Numbered from the stretch's first letter, positions 23,640-32,921 are shown. The stretch is 64,000 nucleotides of DNA from Streptomyces jeddahensis (GCF_001642995.1 NZ_LOHS01000094.1:27831-91830), one strand, 5' to 3'. A program made the numbers and translations. The notes: generated by a model not told the origin, from the sequence alone.

Positions 23640-25322
23640 TCAGAAGTGCGTCGGCGCGAACATCCGCAGTGCCGCCGGGAGCACCACCACCGAGGGGCCC
23701 GGTGCCGCGAGGGCCTTCGCCAGGTCGGACTCCAGGGTTTCCGGACTCGTCCGGACACCCTGGACGCCGAAGGACTCGGCAAGGGCCACGTAATCCGGGC
23801 GGGACAGCTCCGTCGCCGTGGCCTCGCCGAAGGCGTCCGTCATGTACTCGCGCAGGATGCCGTAGCCGCCGTCGTCGACGATCAGCCAGGTGACGTTGAG
23901 GTCGTGCTGCCTGGCCGTCGCCAGTTCGGCTATGGAGTACAGCGCGCCGCCGTCGCCCGAGACCGCCAGGACCGGGCGGGTGGGGTCGGCCACCGCCGCT
24001 CCGAGCGCCGCCGGGAAGGCGTAGCCGAGGCCGCCCGCGCCCTGGGCGGAGTGCATGGTGTTCGGCCGGCGGGCGTCGAAGGCCGACCAGGCCCAGTACG
24101 CCAGGATCGTCATGTCCCAGAACGACGGGGTGTCGTCCGGCAGGGCGGCGCGGACCGCGGAGAGCACCCGCTGCTCCAGGGTGAGGTCCTGGGAGGCGAT
24201 CCGGTCGCGGACGCGGCCGAGCAGCGTCCGTACGCGCTCGGGGGCCGCCGGGTCCGGGCGCTCCTCCACCGTCTCGAGCAGCGCCGAGAGCGCCAGGCGC
24301 GCGTCCGCGTGGATGCCGAGCGCCGGGTAGTTGGACTCCAGCTTGCCGAGGTCCGCCTCGATCTGGATGACGCGGCCGCGGGGCTTGAACGTACCGTAGT
24401 TCGAGGACAGTTCGCCCAGGCCCGAGCCGACCACCAGCAGGACGTCCGCGTCCTCCAGGAAGTCGGTCGTGTGCCGGTCCTCCAGCCAGGACTGGAGCGA
24501 GAGCGGGTGCTCCCAGGGGAAGGCGCCCTTGCCGCCGAAGGTCGTCACGACCGGGGCCTGGATCTTCTCCGCGAGGGCGCGCAGCTTGCCGGACGCGTCC
24601 GCACGTACGACACCACCGCCCGCGATGATCGCCGGACGCTCGGCGCGCGACAGCAGGTCGGCCGCCACCGCGGTGAGTTCCGGGCGCGGCACCAGGTCGT
24701 GCGGCGTCGCGTCGACCGCCGTGACCACGGGCAGCATCGTCTCGGCGAGCAGCACGTCCTGCGGGATCTCCACCCAGACCGGCCCGTGCGGTGCGGTCAG
24801 CGCCGACTCCCAGGCCGCGGCGATCGCCGAGGGGATCTGCGACTGCGTACGCACCGTGTGCACCGACTTCACCACACCGCGGAACGACGCCTGCTGGTCG
24901 GGCAGCTCGTGCAGATAGCCGTGGCGTCCGCCGCCGAGCCCGGCGACGGGGATCTGGCTGCTGATCGCCAGCACGGGAGCGCTCGCCGCTGCCGCCTCCT
25001 GCAGCGCCGCCAGCGAGGTCAGCGCACCCGGTCCCGTCGACAGCAGCAGCGGCGCCGCCTCACCGGTGATCCGGCCGTACGCGTCGGCGGCGAACCCGGC
25101 GTTGTTCTCGACGCGCAGCCCCACGTAGCGCAGGGACGAGCGGCGCAGCGCGTCGAACATGCCGAGCGCGTGCTGGCCCGGCAGCCCGAAGACGGTGGTG
25201 GCGCCCAGGCCCTGCAGGGTCTCGATGACGAGGTCGCCGCCGTTGCGCCCCGGCGGGGGATTGAGCGCGGCCTCGGTCTGGGCGGCCGTGGGGCGCAGCT
25301 CCAGGTCGTGGTCGTGGGTCAC
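23640..25322 (-). CDS. thiamine-pyrophosphate-dependent decarboxylase-like enzyme (acetolactate synthase superfamily)
   Basis: A 560-residue cytoplasmic TPP enzyme with the three-domain POX/AHAS fold. The PYR domain has the activating Glu in LRVENNAGFAADAYGR near residue 70, the middle domain spans about 200-330, and the PP domain holds the TPP-magnesium motif GDGGALYSIAELATARQHDL near 455. Its GTG start at 25322 overlaps the stop of the ureohydrolase gene (GTGA), so both are co-translated. In the arginine transaminase pathway a TPP enzyme of this family (AruI) decarboxylates 2-ketoarginine and a ureohydrolase (GbuA) acts later; that parallel suggests, but does not prove, a guanidino-2-oxoacid substrate. 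It is not likely to be biosynthetic IlvB given this setting. Confidence 0.88.
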   Translation of the reverse strand: MTHDHDLELRPTAAQTEAALNPPPGRNGGDLVIETLQGLGATTVFGLPGQHALGMFDALRRSSLRYVGLRVENNAGFAADAYGRITGEAAPLLLSTGPGALTSLAALQEAAAASAPVLAISSQIPVAGLGGGRHGYLHELPDQQASFRGVVKSVHTVRTQSQIPSAIAAAWESALTAPHGPVWVEIPQDVLLAETMLPVVTAVDATPHDLVPRPELTAVAADLLSRAERPAIIAGGGVVRADASGKLRALAEKIQAPVVTTFGGKGAFPWEHPLSLQSWLEDRHTTDFLEDADVLLVVGSGLGELSSNYGTFKPRGRVIQIEADLGKLESNYPALGIHADARLALSALLETVEERPDPAAPERVRTLLGRVRDRIASQDLTLEQRVLSAVRAALPDDTPSFWDMTILAYWAWSAFDARRPNTMHSAQGAGGLGYAFPAALGAAVADPTRPVLAVSGDGGALYSIAELATARQHDLNVTWLIVDDGGYGILREYMTDAFGEATATELSRPDYVALAESFGVQGVRTSPETLESDLAKALAAPGPSVVVLPAALRMFAPTHF

Positions 25323-26323
25323 TTGCCCTCACCCTCCTCACGGGCCTTCGCTATCTGCCGGGACATGATCGTCGTCAGCTCGTACGCGGTGTGCGAGGCG
25401 GCGACGGCGGTGATCTCGGCGTGGTCGTAGGCGGGGGCGACCTCGACGACGTCCGCGGACACCAGGTTGCACGAGGCCAGGCCGCGGAGGATCTCGAGCA
25501 GCTCGCGCGAGGTCATGCCGCCGGCCTCGGGGGTGCCGGTGCCGGGCGCGTGCGCCGGGTCGAGGCAGTCGATGTCGATGGAGATGTACAGCGGGCGGTC
25601 GCCTATGCGCTGGCGCAGCTGGTCGGCGACCTCGTCCGCGCCACGACGGTAGATGTCGGCGGACGTGACGATGCCGAAGCCCATCTTCTCGTCGTCGGTC
25701 AGGTCCTGCTTGCCGTACAGCGGGCCGCGCGTGCCGACGTGCGAGAGCGCGGAGGTGTCGAGGATGCCCTCCTCGACGGCGCGGCGGAACGGCGTTCCGT
25801 GCGTGTACTCGGCGCCGAAGTACGTGTCCCACGTGTCGAGGTGCGCGTCGAAGTGCAGCAGCGCCACCGGGCCGTGCTTCTTCGCGACCGACCGCAGCAG
25901 CGGCAGCGCGATGGTGTGGTCGCCGCCGAGCGTCATCATCCGCGCGCCCGTCCCGAGGATCTCGTCGGCGGCGGCCTCGATGGTCTCCACGGCCTCGTTG
26001 ATGTTGAACGGGTTGGCCGCGATGTCACCGGCGTCGGCGACCTGCGCGAGCGCGAAGGGCGACGCGTCCTGCGCCGGGTTGTACGGCCGCAGCAGCCGCG
26101 AGGCCTCCCGGATCGCGTTGCCGCCGAAGCGGGCGCCGGGCCGGTACGAGACGCCCGTGTCGAACGGCACACCGACGACGGCCACATCGGCGGCCTCCAC
26201 CTGGTCGATGCGCGGCAGCCGGGCGAACGTCGCAGGACCGGCGTACCGCGGGACACGAGAGGAGTCGACGGGGCCGCGTGGGCCGCCCTCGCCGCCGATA
26301 ACCGGGTAGTCGGTGCTGCTCAT
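25319..26323 (-). CDS. speB: agmatinase-family ureohydrolase (agmatinase or guanidinobutyrase)
   Basis: A 334-residue metal-dependent ureohydrolase that hydrolyses a guanidino group to urea plus an amine. The binuclear metal ligands are clear: LGGDHT near residue 130, FDAHLD near 158, and SIDIDCLDPAHAPG near 250. Family annotation is agmatinase, but guanidinobutyrase and other guanidino-acid hydrolases share the motifs. ATG 26323 has GGAGGAG seven bases ahead; the longer open frame upstream lacks homology. Its stop overlaps the TPP-enzyme start, and the Na+/solute symporter gene lies upstream on the same strand, making an uptake-plus-degradation unit controlled from the divergent PucR gene. 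Confidence 0.92.
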   Translation of the reverse strand: MSSTDYPVIGGEGGPRGPVDSSRVPRYAGPATFARLPRIDQVEAADVAVVGVPFDTGVSYRPGARFGGNAIREASRLLRPYNPAQDASPFALAQVADAGDIAANPFNINEAVETIEAAADEILGTGARMMTLGGDHTIALPLLRSVAKKHGPVALLHFDAHLDTWDTYFGAEYTHGTPFRRAVEEGILDTSALSHVGTRGPLYGKQDLTDDEKMGFGIVTSADIYRRGADEVADQLRQRIGDRPLYISIDIDCLDPAHAPGTGTPEAGGMTSRELLEILRGLASCNLVSADVVEVAPAYDHAEITAVAASHTAYELTTIMSRQIAKAREEGEGK

Positions 26324-26498
26324 CGTCGAACTCCTCCACGTGGTACGGATCCGGGGGTGTGGATCCAGGTGGTGCGGGTCCCGGTGGTACGGGATCTGCT
26401 TGGTCAAGTGTTGCGCGGCCCACTGACAGTCCCGCGTACCGGTCTCGGTGGCAGGGATCCGTCAGCAGGCCGCCCGGGGAAGGGACCGGCCGTACGGG

Positions 26499-27974
26499 TC
26501 AGGCGCCCGCAGCGCTCGGCGCGGCCGCCTCGGCCTCAGCCGGGGCCTCGCCGCCCCGCCCCGCCAGCCGCTCACGCCAGTGCGCCAGCACCGCCGCGTC
26601 GGTCGGCTTCGTGGCCAGGGACACCACGACGTACGCGGCGAGCGAGGACAGCAGGCCGTAGTACACGGGCTCGTTCGCGAGAATGCCGTACCCCCACATC
26701 AGCCCGATGACGGCGAGGCCGCCCACGACCACCGACGCCAACGCGCCCTGTACGGTGCCGCGCCGCCACAGCAGCCCGCCGAGGATCGGCACGAGCAGCC
26801 CGCCGACAAGCAGGTTGTACGCGACGGTCAGCGCCTCGACGACGTCGTTCAGGGCGATCGCGATGCAGACCACGGCGACGCCCATGATCAGGATGAAGGC
26901 GCGGTTGCCCTTCACCTCGTCGTGCTCCTCGCCGCTGCGTGACACCACGCCCCGCAGCCTCGACCAGATGTCGTTGTTCGCGACGGTCGCACACGCGATC
27001 AGCGCACCGGAGGACGTGGACATCACGGCGGCGAGGGCCGCGGCCAGCACGAGACCGCGCACGCCCATGGGCAGCTCGTCCTTGACGATGGTCGCGAAGG
27101 CGTCGTCCGCGCTCTCCAGCTTCGGGTAGAGCACCTTGGCCGCCGTACCGATGACGGCACCCGCCAGCGCGTACGCCAGGCAGTACGTGCCCGCGACCGT
27201 GCCGCCCCACTTGGCGGTCTTGTCGCTGCGCGCGGTGAACACGCGCTGCCAGATGTCCTGCCCGATCAGCATGCCGAACGTGTAGATCAGGACATACGTG
27301 AAGATCGTCTCGCCGCCGATGCCCAGCGGGTCGAAGTACTCGGTGGGCAGCTGGGCCTTCATCTCGCTGAAGCCGCCGGCCTTGACGACCGCGATGGGCA
27401 GCAGCAGAAGCAGCACACCGATGGTCTTCACGACGAACTGCACCATGTCGGTGAGCGTGATGGACCACATGCCGCCGAGCGTCGAGTACGCGACGACGAT
27501 CGAGCCACCGAGGACGATCGCAAGCGTCCGGTTCATGTCGAACAGGACGTCGAAGATCGTGGCGTACGCGATCGTGGACGTCACCGCGAGCATGAGCGTG
27601 TATGCCCACATGACGACACCGGAGATCACCCCGGCCCGGCCGCCGTAGCGCAGGTCGAGCATCTCGGAGACGGTGTAGACCTTCAGCCGGGCGATGCGGG
27701 CGGAGAAGAAGATCGACAGGGCGAGCAGGCCGAGGCCGATGGTGAAGACCATCCAGGCGCCCGAGAGCCCGTACTTGTAGCCGAGGCCGACGCCGCCGAT
27801 GGTGGACGCGCCGCCGAGGACGATCGCGGCCATGGTGCCGGAGTACATACCGGGGCCGAGCCGACGGCCGGCGACCAGGAACTCGCTCTTGGACTTGGCG
27901 CGGCGCATGCCCCACCAGCCCATGGCCAGCATCCCGGCCAGATAGACCACGATCACTGTGTAGTCGACGGCCAT
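26499..27974 (-). CDS. sodium:solute symporter family transporter
   Basis: A 491-residue integral membrane protein with about 13 helices in the SSS/LeuT-like fold. Recognisable stretches are the N-terminal AVDYTVIVVYLAGMLAMGWW, then GGASTIGGVGLGYKYG near helix 2-3, and AAALAAVMSTSSGALIACAT near helix 8, where SSS proteins place their sodium-site serines. It should import a small organic solute with Na+. The gene leads the minus-strand group with the ureohydrolase and TPP enzyme, so the solute is probably a guanidino compound or amino acid metabolised by them (inference). A gap of 175 bases with short GGATCC-type repeats separates it from the ureohydrolase. Confidence 0.92.
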   Translation of the reverse strand: MAVDYTVIVVYLAGMLAMGWWGMRRAKSKSEFLVAGRRLGPGMYSGTMAAIVLGGASTIGGVGLGYKYGLSGAWMVFTIGLGLLALSIFFSARIARLKVYTVSEMLDLRYGGRAGVISGVVMWAYTLMLAVTSTIAYATIFDVLFDMNRTLAIVLGGSIVVAYSTLGGMWSITLTDMVQFVVKTIGVLLLLLPIAVVKAGGFSEMKAQLPTEYFDPLGIGGETIFTYVLIYTFGMLIGQDIWQRVFTARSDKTAKWGGTVAGTYCLAYALAGAVIGTAAKVLYPKLESADDAFATIVKDELPMGVRGLVLAAALAAVMSTSSGALIACATVANNDIWSRLRGVVSRSGEEHDEVKGNRAFILIMGVAVVCIAIALNDVVEALTVAYNLLVGGLLVPILGGLLWRRGTVQGALASVVVGGLAVIGLMWGYGILANEPVYYGLLSSLAAYVVVSLATKPTDAAVLAHWRERLAGRGGEAPAEAEAAAPSAAGA

Positions 27975-28155
27975 GCCGCCCTCCTTCGCTCACCTCGGTG
28001 GCAGGTCGTGCAGTCGGTGTGGGTGGGCCGGCGAGGCGCACTCGGCTCGCGGGCCCTGCGGCCGGCGACTGAGCGCGGGGACATCCGCCCGTACCCGCGG
28101 CCGCCGACGGCACGACACTAAGTGGCCGGAATGCGACGCTGAAGTGTACGTTTCA

Positions 28156-28179
28156 TCCATTCCTCCGGAACAGAATGGA
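28156..28179. promoter_or_regulatory. inverted repeat in PucR/symporter divergent region
   Basis: TCCATTC (28156-28162) and GAATGGA (28173-28179) form a perfect 7-bp inverted repeat with a 10-base spacer, centred between the divergent symporter and pucR-type genes and just ahead of the regulator's ribosome site. It is a reasonable operator candidate; no binding data are implied. Confidence 0.45.
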
Positions 28180-28192
28180 GGGAACGTCCATC

Positions 28193-29767
28193 GTGCCGGA
28201 CCCCGCCGCCCCACCGACCCCGCCGGTCCCGCTTGCCGCCCTGCTGGCCCGCGAGGACCTCGGCCTGCGCCAGATCGCCGGTCCCGCGGACGAGCCCACG
28301 ATGATCTTGTGGGCCCACACCTCCGAGATGGCGGACCCCTATCCGTATCTGCTCGGCGGCGAGCTGTTGCTCACCGCGGGCGTGCACGCCACGGAGGCCG
28401 CGGGGACCGGATCGTACTTCGACGACTACGTGTCCCGGATCGTCGAGGCGGGCGGCGCGGCGCTCGGCTTCGGTCTTGCGCCGGTGCACGACACCGTGCC
28501 GCGCGCCCTGATCGCGGCCTGCGACCGGTACGGGCTGCCGCTCGTCGAGGTGCCGCCGCGGACGACGTTCAGCGCGGTGGCCCGGGCCGTGTGGGGGCTC
28601 ATGGCCCAGGCCCGGCACGCGGAACTTCGCCGGGTGACGGAGGCCCAGCAGGGCCTGGCGACCGCGGCGGCCCGGACTGATCCGGTACCGGCGGTCTTGC
28701 GGCAGCTGGCGCAGCGTCTGGGCGGCTGGGCTGCGCTGTTCGCTCCGGACGGGACGGAGGCGGGGACGGCCGGACGCCGGCCCGGCAGCGAGGCGCTGCA
28801 CGCCCTGTGCGAGCTGGCCGCGGTGGTACGGCCGGTCGGGGGCTCGGCGGACACCGACACTCCCGAGGCCGCCCCCGGATCCGGACCGGCCTCCGGCAAG
28901 CGCAGCCCTGCTGCCCGCCCGTCCTCGGCCACCGACACCGCGGCCGGCATGAGCCTCACCGCGTACGCGCTCGGCGGCGGGCAGGGCTTCACGCTCGGCA
29001 TCGCCACGGACCACCGCGAACCCGGCGACCATACGATCGCGGGCGTCGCCGTGGTCCTCCTCTCGCTGCTCACCGGGGAACACCAGAGCGCCACGGGAGC
29101 CGCCCGCTCGACGGCGCTGGTCCGGCTGCTGCTGGGCGCCTCCCCGGAGGAGGTGGCACCGCTGCTGGGCGGCGAACGCTGGGTCGTGGCGCACGCGAGA
29201 CCGGCAGGCGGCGGAGACAGCGGTACTGGTACTGGTACGGCGGCCCCCACCAGCCCCCTCAGCGCCTCAGCGCTGGGTGCTGCACTGGGCACCCCCCTCG
29301 TGGACGCGCACGGCGACGTCGTACGCCTGCTCGTCCCCGCCGACCGCCAGGTCACCGCTCAGCCGGGGTGGACGCTCGGCGTGAGCACCCCGGTCGGCGC
29401 ACGCGAGCTGGCGGCGGCCGACACGCAGGCGGCCAGGGCCCTGACACGGGCGCTGGCCACCCGTACCGGGCTCGTGGCGCACAGCGACCGCTCCGGTCTC
29501 GCCGCGCTGGTTCCCCCGGACGAAGCCGACGCCCACGCGCGCGTGCTGCTCGCCCCGCTCACCGACAGCCCACAGGGCCCCGCCCTCACCGGGACGCTGC
29601 GCACCTGGCTGTCCCTGCACGGCAGTTGGGACCGCACGGCGGTCGCGCTCTCGGTCCACCGCAACACGGTCCGCCAGCGCATCGCCCGCTGCGCGGCGCT
29701 CCTCGATGCCGATCTGGACGACCCGGACGTGCGGATGGAGCTGTGGTTCGCGCTCGGCCGACTCTGA
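28193..29767 (+). CDS. PucR family transcriptional regulator
   Basis: A 524-residue regulator. Residues 10-130 form the PucR sensing domain (LAALLAREDLGLRQIAGPAD, later YLLGGELLLTAGV), the middle holds a low-complexity Gly/Ser/Thr stretch, and the C-terminal 60 residues carry the helix-turn-helix LHGSWDRTAVALSVHRNTVR. PucR proteins govern purine, amino acid and polyamine/GABA catabolism. GTG 28193 is preferred because GGAGGGAAC precedes it; ATG 28175 would add six residues and put that ribosome site inside the gene. It is divergent from the symporter/ureohydrolase/TPP-enzyme group, which it most likely activates. Confidence 0.88.
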   Translation: MPDPAAPPTPPVPLAALLAREDLGLRQIAGPADEPTMILWAHTSEMADPYPYLLGGELLLTAGVHATEAAGTGSYFDDYVSRIVEAGGAALGFGLAPVHDTVPRALIAACDRYGLPLVEVPPRTTFSAVARAVWGLMAQARHAELRRVTEAQQGLATAAARTDPVPAVLRQLAQRLGGWAALFAPDGTEAGTAGRRPGSEALHALCELAAVVRPVGGSADTDTPEAAPGSGPASGKRSPAARPSSATDTAAGMSLTAYALGGGQGFTLGIATDHREPGDHTIAGVAVVLLSLLTGEHQSATGAARSTALVRLLLGASPEEVAPLLGGERWVVAHARPAGGGDSGTGTGTAAPTSPLSASALGAALGTPLVDAHGDVVRLLVPADRQVTAQPGWTLGVSTPVGARELAAADTQAARALTRALATRTGLVAHSDRSGLAALVPPDEADAHARVLLAPLTDSPQGPALTGTLRTWLSLHGSWDRTAVALSVHRNTVRQRIARCAALLDADLDDPDVRMELWFALGRL

Positions 29768-29921
29768 AGGGCTCCCGCACCGGCGCTGTCGACGGTGCGG
29801 GCGACTCTGGCCGGCCGTATCCCGACCCCGGCCGACCGCTGCACCGAAGAGTTCACCGGAAGTACGGTCCACCGCTCGGAACACCGCTGCCGTCCGGCAT
29901 GCCCGACGGCACAATGGGCGC

Positions 29922-30710
29922 ATGCCGATACCCAGCCGCGCCGACCTCGTCGGCCACCTCGTCCGCACCCGCATAGCGGGCGACGTCGCCACTCCCCGCG
30001 AGAACAACCTCTCCCACTACCGCAAGCTCGCGAACGGCGACCGCCACTACTGGCTCGGCCTGGAGCTCGGCGACCGCTGGACCGACGAGCAGGACGTGCT
30101 CGCCGTGATGGCCGAGCGCTGCGGTGTCGTCGACGACCCGCGACACCGGCACGGACAGGACACCATCGACCCGGAGCTCACGGTCGACGCGCTGGACCGC
30201 ATGGCGGCCCGACTGCGCAAGGCGGCCGCGGGCGAGCAGCGCGTACTGTTCGCCACCGGTCACCCGGGCGGCCTGCTCGACGTGCACCGTGCGACGGCCA
30301 CCGCGCTGCGCGCCGCAGGATGCGAGATCGTGGTGATCCCGGAGGGCCTGGAGGCGGACGGGGGCTACGTCTGGCAGTTCGCGGACGTCGCGGTGCTGGA
30401 GCGGGGTGCGACGCTCTGGCACACGCATTCCCCCGAACCGATGGCGGCGATCCTCGACGGCCTGGAGCGGGAGGGCCGCCCGCTGCCCGACCTGGTGGTG
30501 GCCGACCACGGCTGGGCGGGCTGCGCGGGCCAGCGCGGCATCGACTCCGTCGGCTACGCGGACTGCAACGACCCGGCCCTCTTCATCGGCGAGGCCGAGG
30601 GCACCGTCCAGGTCACGGTCCCCCTCGACGACCACGTGACGAGCCCGCGCCACTACGACCCGATGACGGCGTACCTGCTGGCACAGGCGGGGCTGACGGA
30701 GGACACGTGA
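29922..30710 (+). CDS. conserved actinobacterial protein annotated as phosphatase
   Basis: A 262-residue cytoplasmic protein. Homologues are conserved in Streptomyces and usually labelled phosphatase, but I see no diagnostic HAD or PTP motif. Notable conserved-looking stretches are PRENNLSHYRKLANGDRHYW near residue 25, VLFATGHPGGLLDVHRATA near 105, HTHSPEPM near 165 and VADHGWAGCAGQRGIDSVGY near 190, with several His/Asp residues able to bind metal. CACAAT at 29911-29916 ends five bases before the ATG and no ribosome site exists, so a leaderless mRNA is likely. It is convergent with the thioesterase gene. Confidence 0.75.
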   Translation: MPIPSRADLVGHLVRTRIAGDVATPRENNLSHYRKLANGDRHYWLGLELGDRWTDEQDVLAVMAERCGVVDDPRHRHGQDTIDPELTVDALDRMAARLRKAAAGEQRVLFATGHPGGLLDVHRATATALRAAGCEIVVIPEGLEADGGYVWQFADVAVLERGATLWHTHSPEPMAAILDGLEREGRPLPDLVVADHGWAGCAGQRGIDSVGYADCNDPALFIGEAEGTVQVTVPLDDHVTSPRHYDPMTAYLLAQAGLTEDT

Positions 30711-30794
30711 CCGGGACGGGCGTCAGCAAGACCCCCGGGACCGCGTGAGCAAGACCGCGTGACCAAGGCCGTCGGTCATACGGGCCGCCGAGGT

Positions 30795-30812
30795 GCGGGG
30801 CCGACGCCCCGC
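30795..30812. terminator. short hairpin between convergent genes
   Basis: GCGGGGC (30795-30801), loop CGAC, GCCCCGC (30806-30812) lies between the convergent putative phosphatase and acyl-CoA thioesterase genes, 12 bases from the latter's stop. Confidence 0.55.
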
Positions 30813-30823
30813 CCCCGCCGAGC

Positions 30824-31702
30824 TCACCTCGCCCGCGGCACCCGCACAACCCCTTCCTGGATCACGGAAATGGCCAGCCGCCCGTCCTGCGTGTAGATCC
30901 GGGCCTGCCCGAGGCCCCGCCCGCCGGACGAGGAGGGCGACTCCTGGTCGTACAGGAGCCATTCGTCGGCCCGGAACGGCCGGTGGAACCACATCGCGTG
31001 GTCGAGCGACGCCCCGACGACGTCGCCGATGGCCCAGCCGCCGCGCCCGTGCGCGAGCAGCACGGAGTCGAGCAGCGTCATGTCGGAGACGTACGTGGCG
31101 AGGCAGACGTGCAGCAGCGGATCGTCCACGAGCTTGCCGTTGGTGCGGAACCACACCTGCGAGCGCGGCTCGCGCGGCTGCCCGACGGTGCCGAACGGCG
31201 GCTCGTCGACATACCGCAGATCGACCGCTTCCCGCGCCTCGAGCATCCGCTCGGCGACGCTGGGATCGCGGAAGACGTCCGCGTACTTCGGCAGTGACTC
31301 GGCGGCCGTGGGCAGCGTCTCCGGATCGGGCGCGGACGGCATGTCCGCCTGGTGGTCGAGCCCTTCCTCGTACGTCTGGAAGGACGCGGACAGATGGAAG
31401 ATCGGCTGCCCGTGCTGGACGGCGACGACCCTGCGCGTCGTGAAGGAGCGCCCGTCACGGATGCGGTCGACCGTGTAGACGATCGGCGCGCCGGGGTCCC
31501 CCGCGCGCAGGAAGTACGAGTGCAGGGAGTGTGCGTGCCGGTCGCCGGGGACGGTGCGCCCGGCGGCGACGAGGGCCTGCGCCGCGACCTGGCCGCCGAA
31601 GACGCGGGGAACCAGGGAAGCGCGGGACTGGCCACGGAAGATGTCCTGCTCGATCTGCTCGAGGTCGAGCAGATCGAGCAGGGACTGGAGTGCCTGATGC
31701 AT
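30824..31702 (-). CDS. tesB: acyl-CoA thioesterase II
   Basis: A 292-residue double hot-dog thioesterase that hydrolyses acyl-CoA to free acid and CoA. The N-terminal repeat has VPRVFGGQVAAQALVAAGRT near residue 35 and HSLHSYFLRAGDPGAPIVY near 60. The C-terminal repeat has SLDHAMWFHRPFRADEWLLY near 240, containing the catalytic-type Asp, and later RGLGQARIYTQDGRLAIS. ATG 31702 fits. It is followed on the opposite side by an acyl-CoA dehydrogenase 55 bases upstream, consistent with a fatty or branched acyl-CoA catabolic group. A perfect inverted repeat lies within codons 8-19. Confidence 0.92.
   Translation of the reverse strand: MHQALQSLLDLLDLEQIEQDIFRGQSRASLVPRVFGGQVAAQALVAAGRTVPGDRHAHSLHSYFLRAGDPGAPIVYTVDRIRDGRSFTTRRVVAVQHGQPIFHLSASFQTYEEGLDHQADMPSAPDPETLPTAAESLPKYADVFRDPSVAERMLEAREAVDLRYVDEPPFGTVGQPREPRSQVWFRTNGKLVDDPLLHVCLATYVSDMTLLDSVLLAHGRGGWAIGDVVGASLDHAMWFHRPFRADEWLLYDQESPSSSGGRGLGQARIYTQDGRLAISVIQEGVVRVPRAR
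31646..31681 (-). repeat. perfect 17-bp inverted repeat inside the start of tesB
   Basis: CTGCTCGATCTGCTCGA (31646-31662), centre GG, TCGAGCAGATCGAGCAG (31665-31681). In the mRNA this would form a stable hairpin covering nucleotides 22-57 of the gene, encoding LLDLLDLEQIEQ. It could affect early elongation or mRNA stability. Confidence 0.9.
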
Positions 31703-31757
31703 GCAGCTAGTTTGCCGGTGCCGTGTTACGGCTGTTGATCAAGAACCTTGCCGGGGA

Positions 31758-32921
31758 CTACAGGCCCATGTCCTTGGCGATGATCGACTTCATGATCTCG
31801 CTGGTGCCGCCGTAGATGCGGTTGACGCGGTTGTCCGCGTACAGGCGGGCGATCGGGTACTCGTTCATGTAGCCGTAGCCGCCGTGCAGCTGGAGGCAGC
31901 GGTCGATCACGCGGTGCGCGACCTCGGTGCAGAACAGCTTGGCGGAGGCGGCCTCGGCGGGCGTCAGCTCACCGGCGTCGAGGGCCTCGGTCGCGCGGTC
32001 CGCGACGGCCTCGGCCGCGTCCACCTCGGCCTGGCATGCGGCCAGCTCGAACTTGGTGTTCTGGAAGTGCGCGACCGGCTTGCCGAAGACGGTGCGCTCC
32101 TGCACGTACTGCTTGGCGAACCGGACGGCAGCCTTGGCCTGCGCGTAGGCGCCGAAGGCGATGCCCCAGCGCTCGGACGCCAGGTTGTGACCGAGGTAGT
32201 AGAAGCCCTTGTTCTCCTCGCCGAGCAGGTCCTCGGCCGGCACCTTGACGTCGACGAAGGCCAGCTCGGCCGTGTCGGAGGTGCGCAGACCCAGCTTGTC
32301 CAGCTTGCGGCCGATGGAGTAGCCCTCGGACTTGGTGTCGACGGCGAAGAGGGAGATGCCGAAGCGGCGGTCCTCGGCGGTCGGGGCGGAGGTCCGCGCG
32401 CAGACGATGACCTTGTCGGCGTGGACACCGCCGGTGATGAAGGTCTTGGCGCCGTTGAGGACGTAGTGCGTGCCGTCCTCGCTGAGCTTGGCCGTGGTCT
32501 TCATGCCCGCGAGGTCGGAGCCGGTGCCCGGCTCCGTCATCGCGATGGCCCACATCTCCTCGCCGGTGACGAACTTCGGCAGGTAACGCTTCTTCTGCTC
32601 GTCGGTGGCGAGCATCTTGATGTACGGCAGGGCGAGCAACACGTGCACGCCGGAGCCGCCGAACTGGACGCCCGCGCGAGCGGTCTCCTCGTAGAGGACG
32701 GCCTCGAACTTGTGGCTGTCCAGGCCCGCGCCGCCGAACTCCTCGGGCACGTTGATACCGAAGATGCCCAGCTCACCGAGCTTGTAGTAGAACTCGCGCG
32801 GCGCCTGGCCGGCCGCGAACCACTCGTCGTAGACCGGCACGACCTCGGCCTCGATGAAGGCACGCAGGGTCTCCCGGAACGCCTCGTGGTCCTCATTGAA
32901 AACGGTACGGCGCACGGACAT
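31758..32921 (-). CDS. acyl-CoA dehydrogenase (isovaleryl/long-chain type active site)
   Basis: A 387-residue flavoprotein. FAD/substrate motifs include AMTEPGTGSDLAGM near residue 130 and LHGGYGYMNEYPIARLYADN near 345. The C-terminal segment reads IYGGTSEIMK: Gly replaces the Glu that is the base in medium- and short-chain enzymes. Instead NLASERWGI near 245 provides the Glu used by isovaleryl-CoA and long-chain dehydrogenases. It should introduce a double bond into an acyl-CoA, passing electrons to ETF. ATG 32921 is preceded by AAGGAGCA. The promoter region contains an AAGCGCTT palindrome. It is divergent in layout from the TetR and carboxylase genes only indirectly. Confidence 0.92.
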   Translation of the reverse strand: MSVRRTVFNEDHEAFRETLRAFIEAEVVPVYDEWFAAGQAPREFYYKLGELGIFGINVPEEFGGAGLDSHKFEAVLYEETARAGVQFGGSGVHVLLALPYIKMLATDEQKKRYLPKFVTGEEMWAIAMTEPGTGSDLAGMKTTAKLSEDGTHYVLNGAKTFITGGVHADKVIVCARTSAPTAEDRRFGISLFAVDTKSEGYSIGRKLDKLGLRTSDTAELAFVDVKVPAEDLLGEENKGFYYLGHNLASERWGIAFGAYAQAKAAVRFAKQYVQERTVFGKPVAHFQNTKFELAACQAEVDAAEAVADRATEALDAGELTPAEAASAKLFCTEVAHRVIDRCLQLHGGYGYMNEYPIARLYADNRVNRIYGGTSEIMKSIIAKDMGL

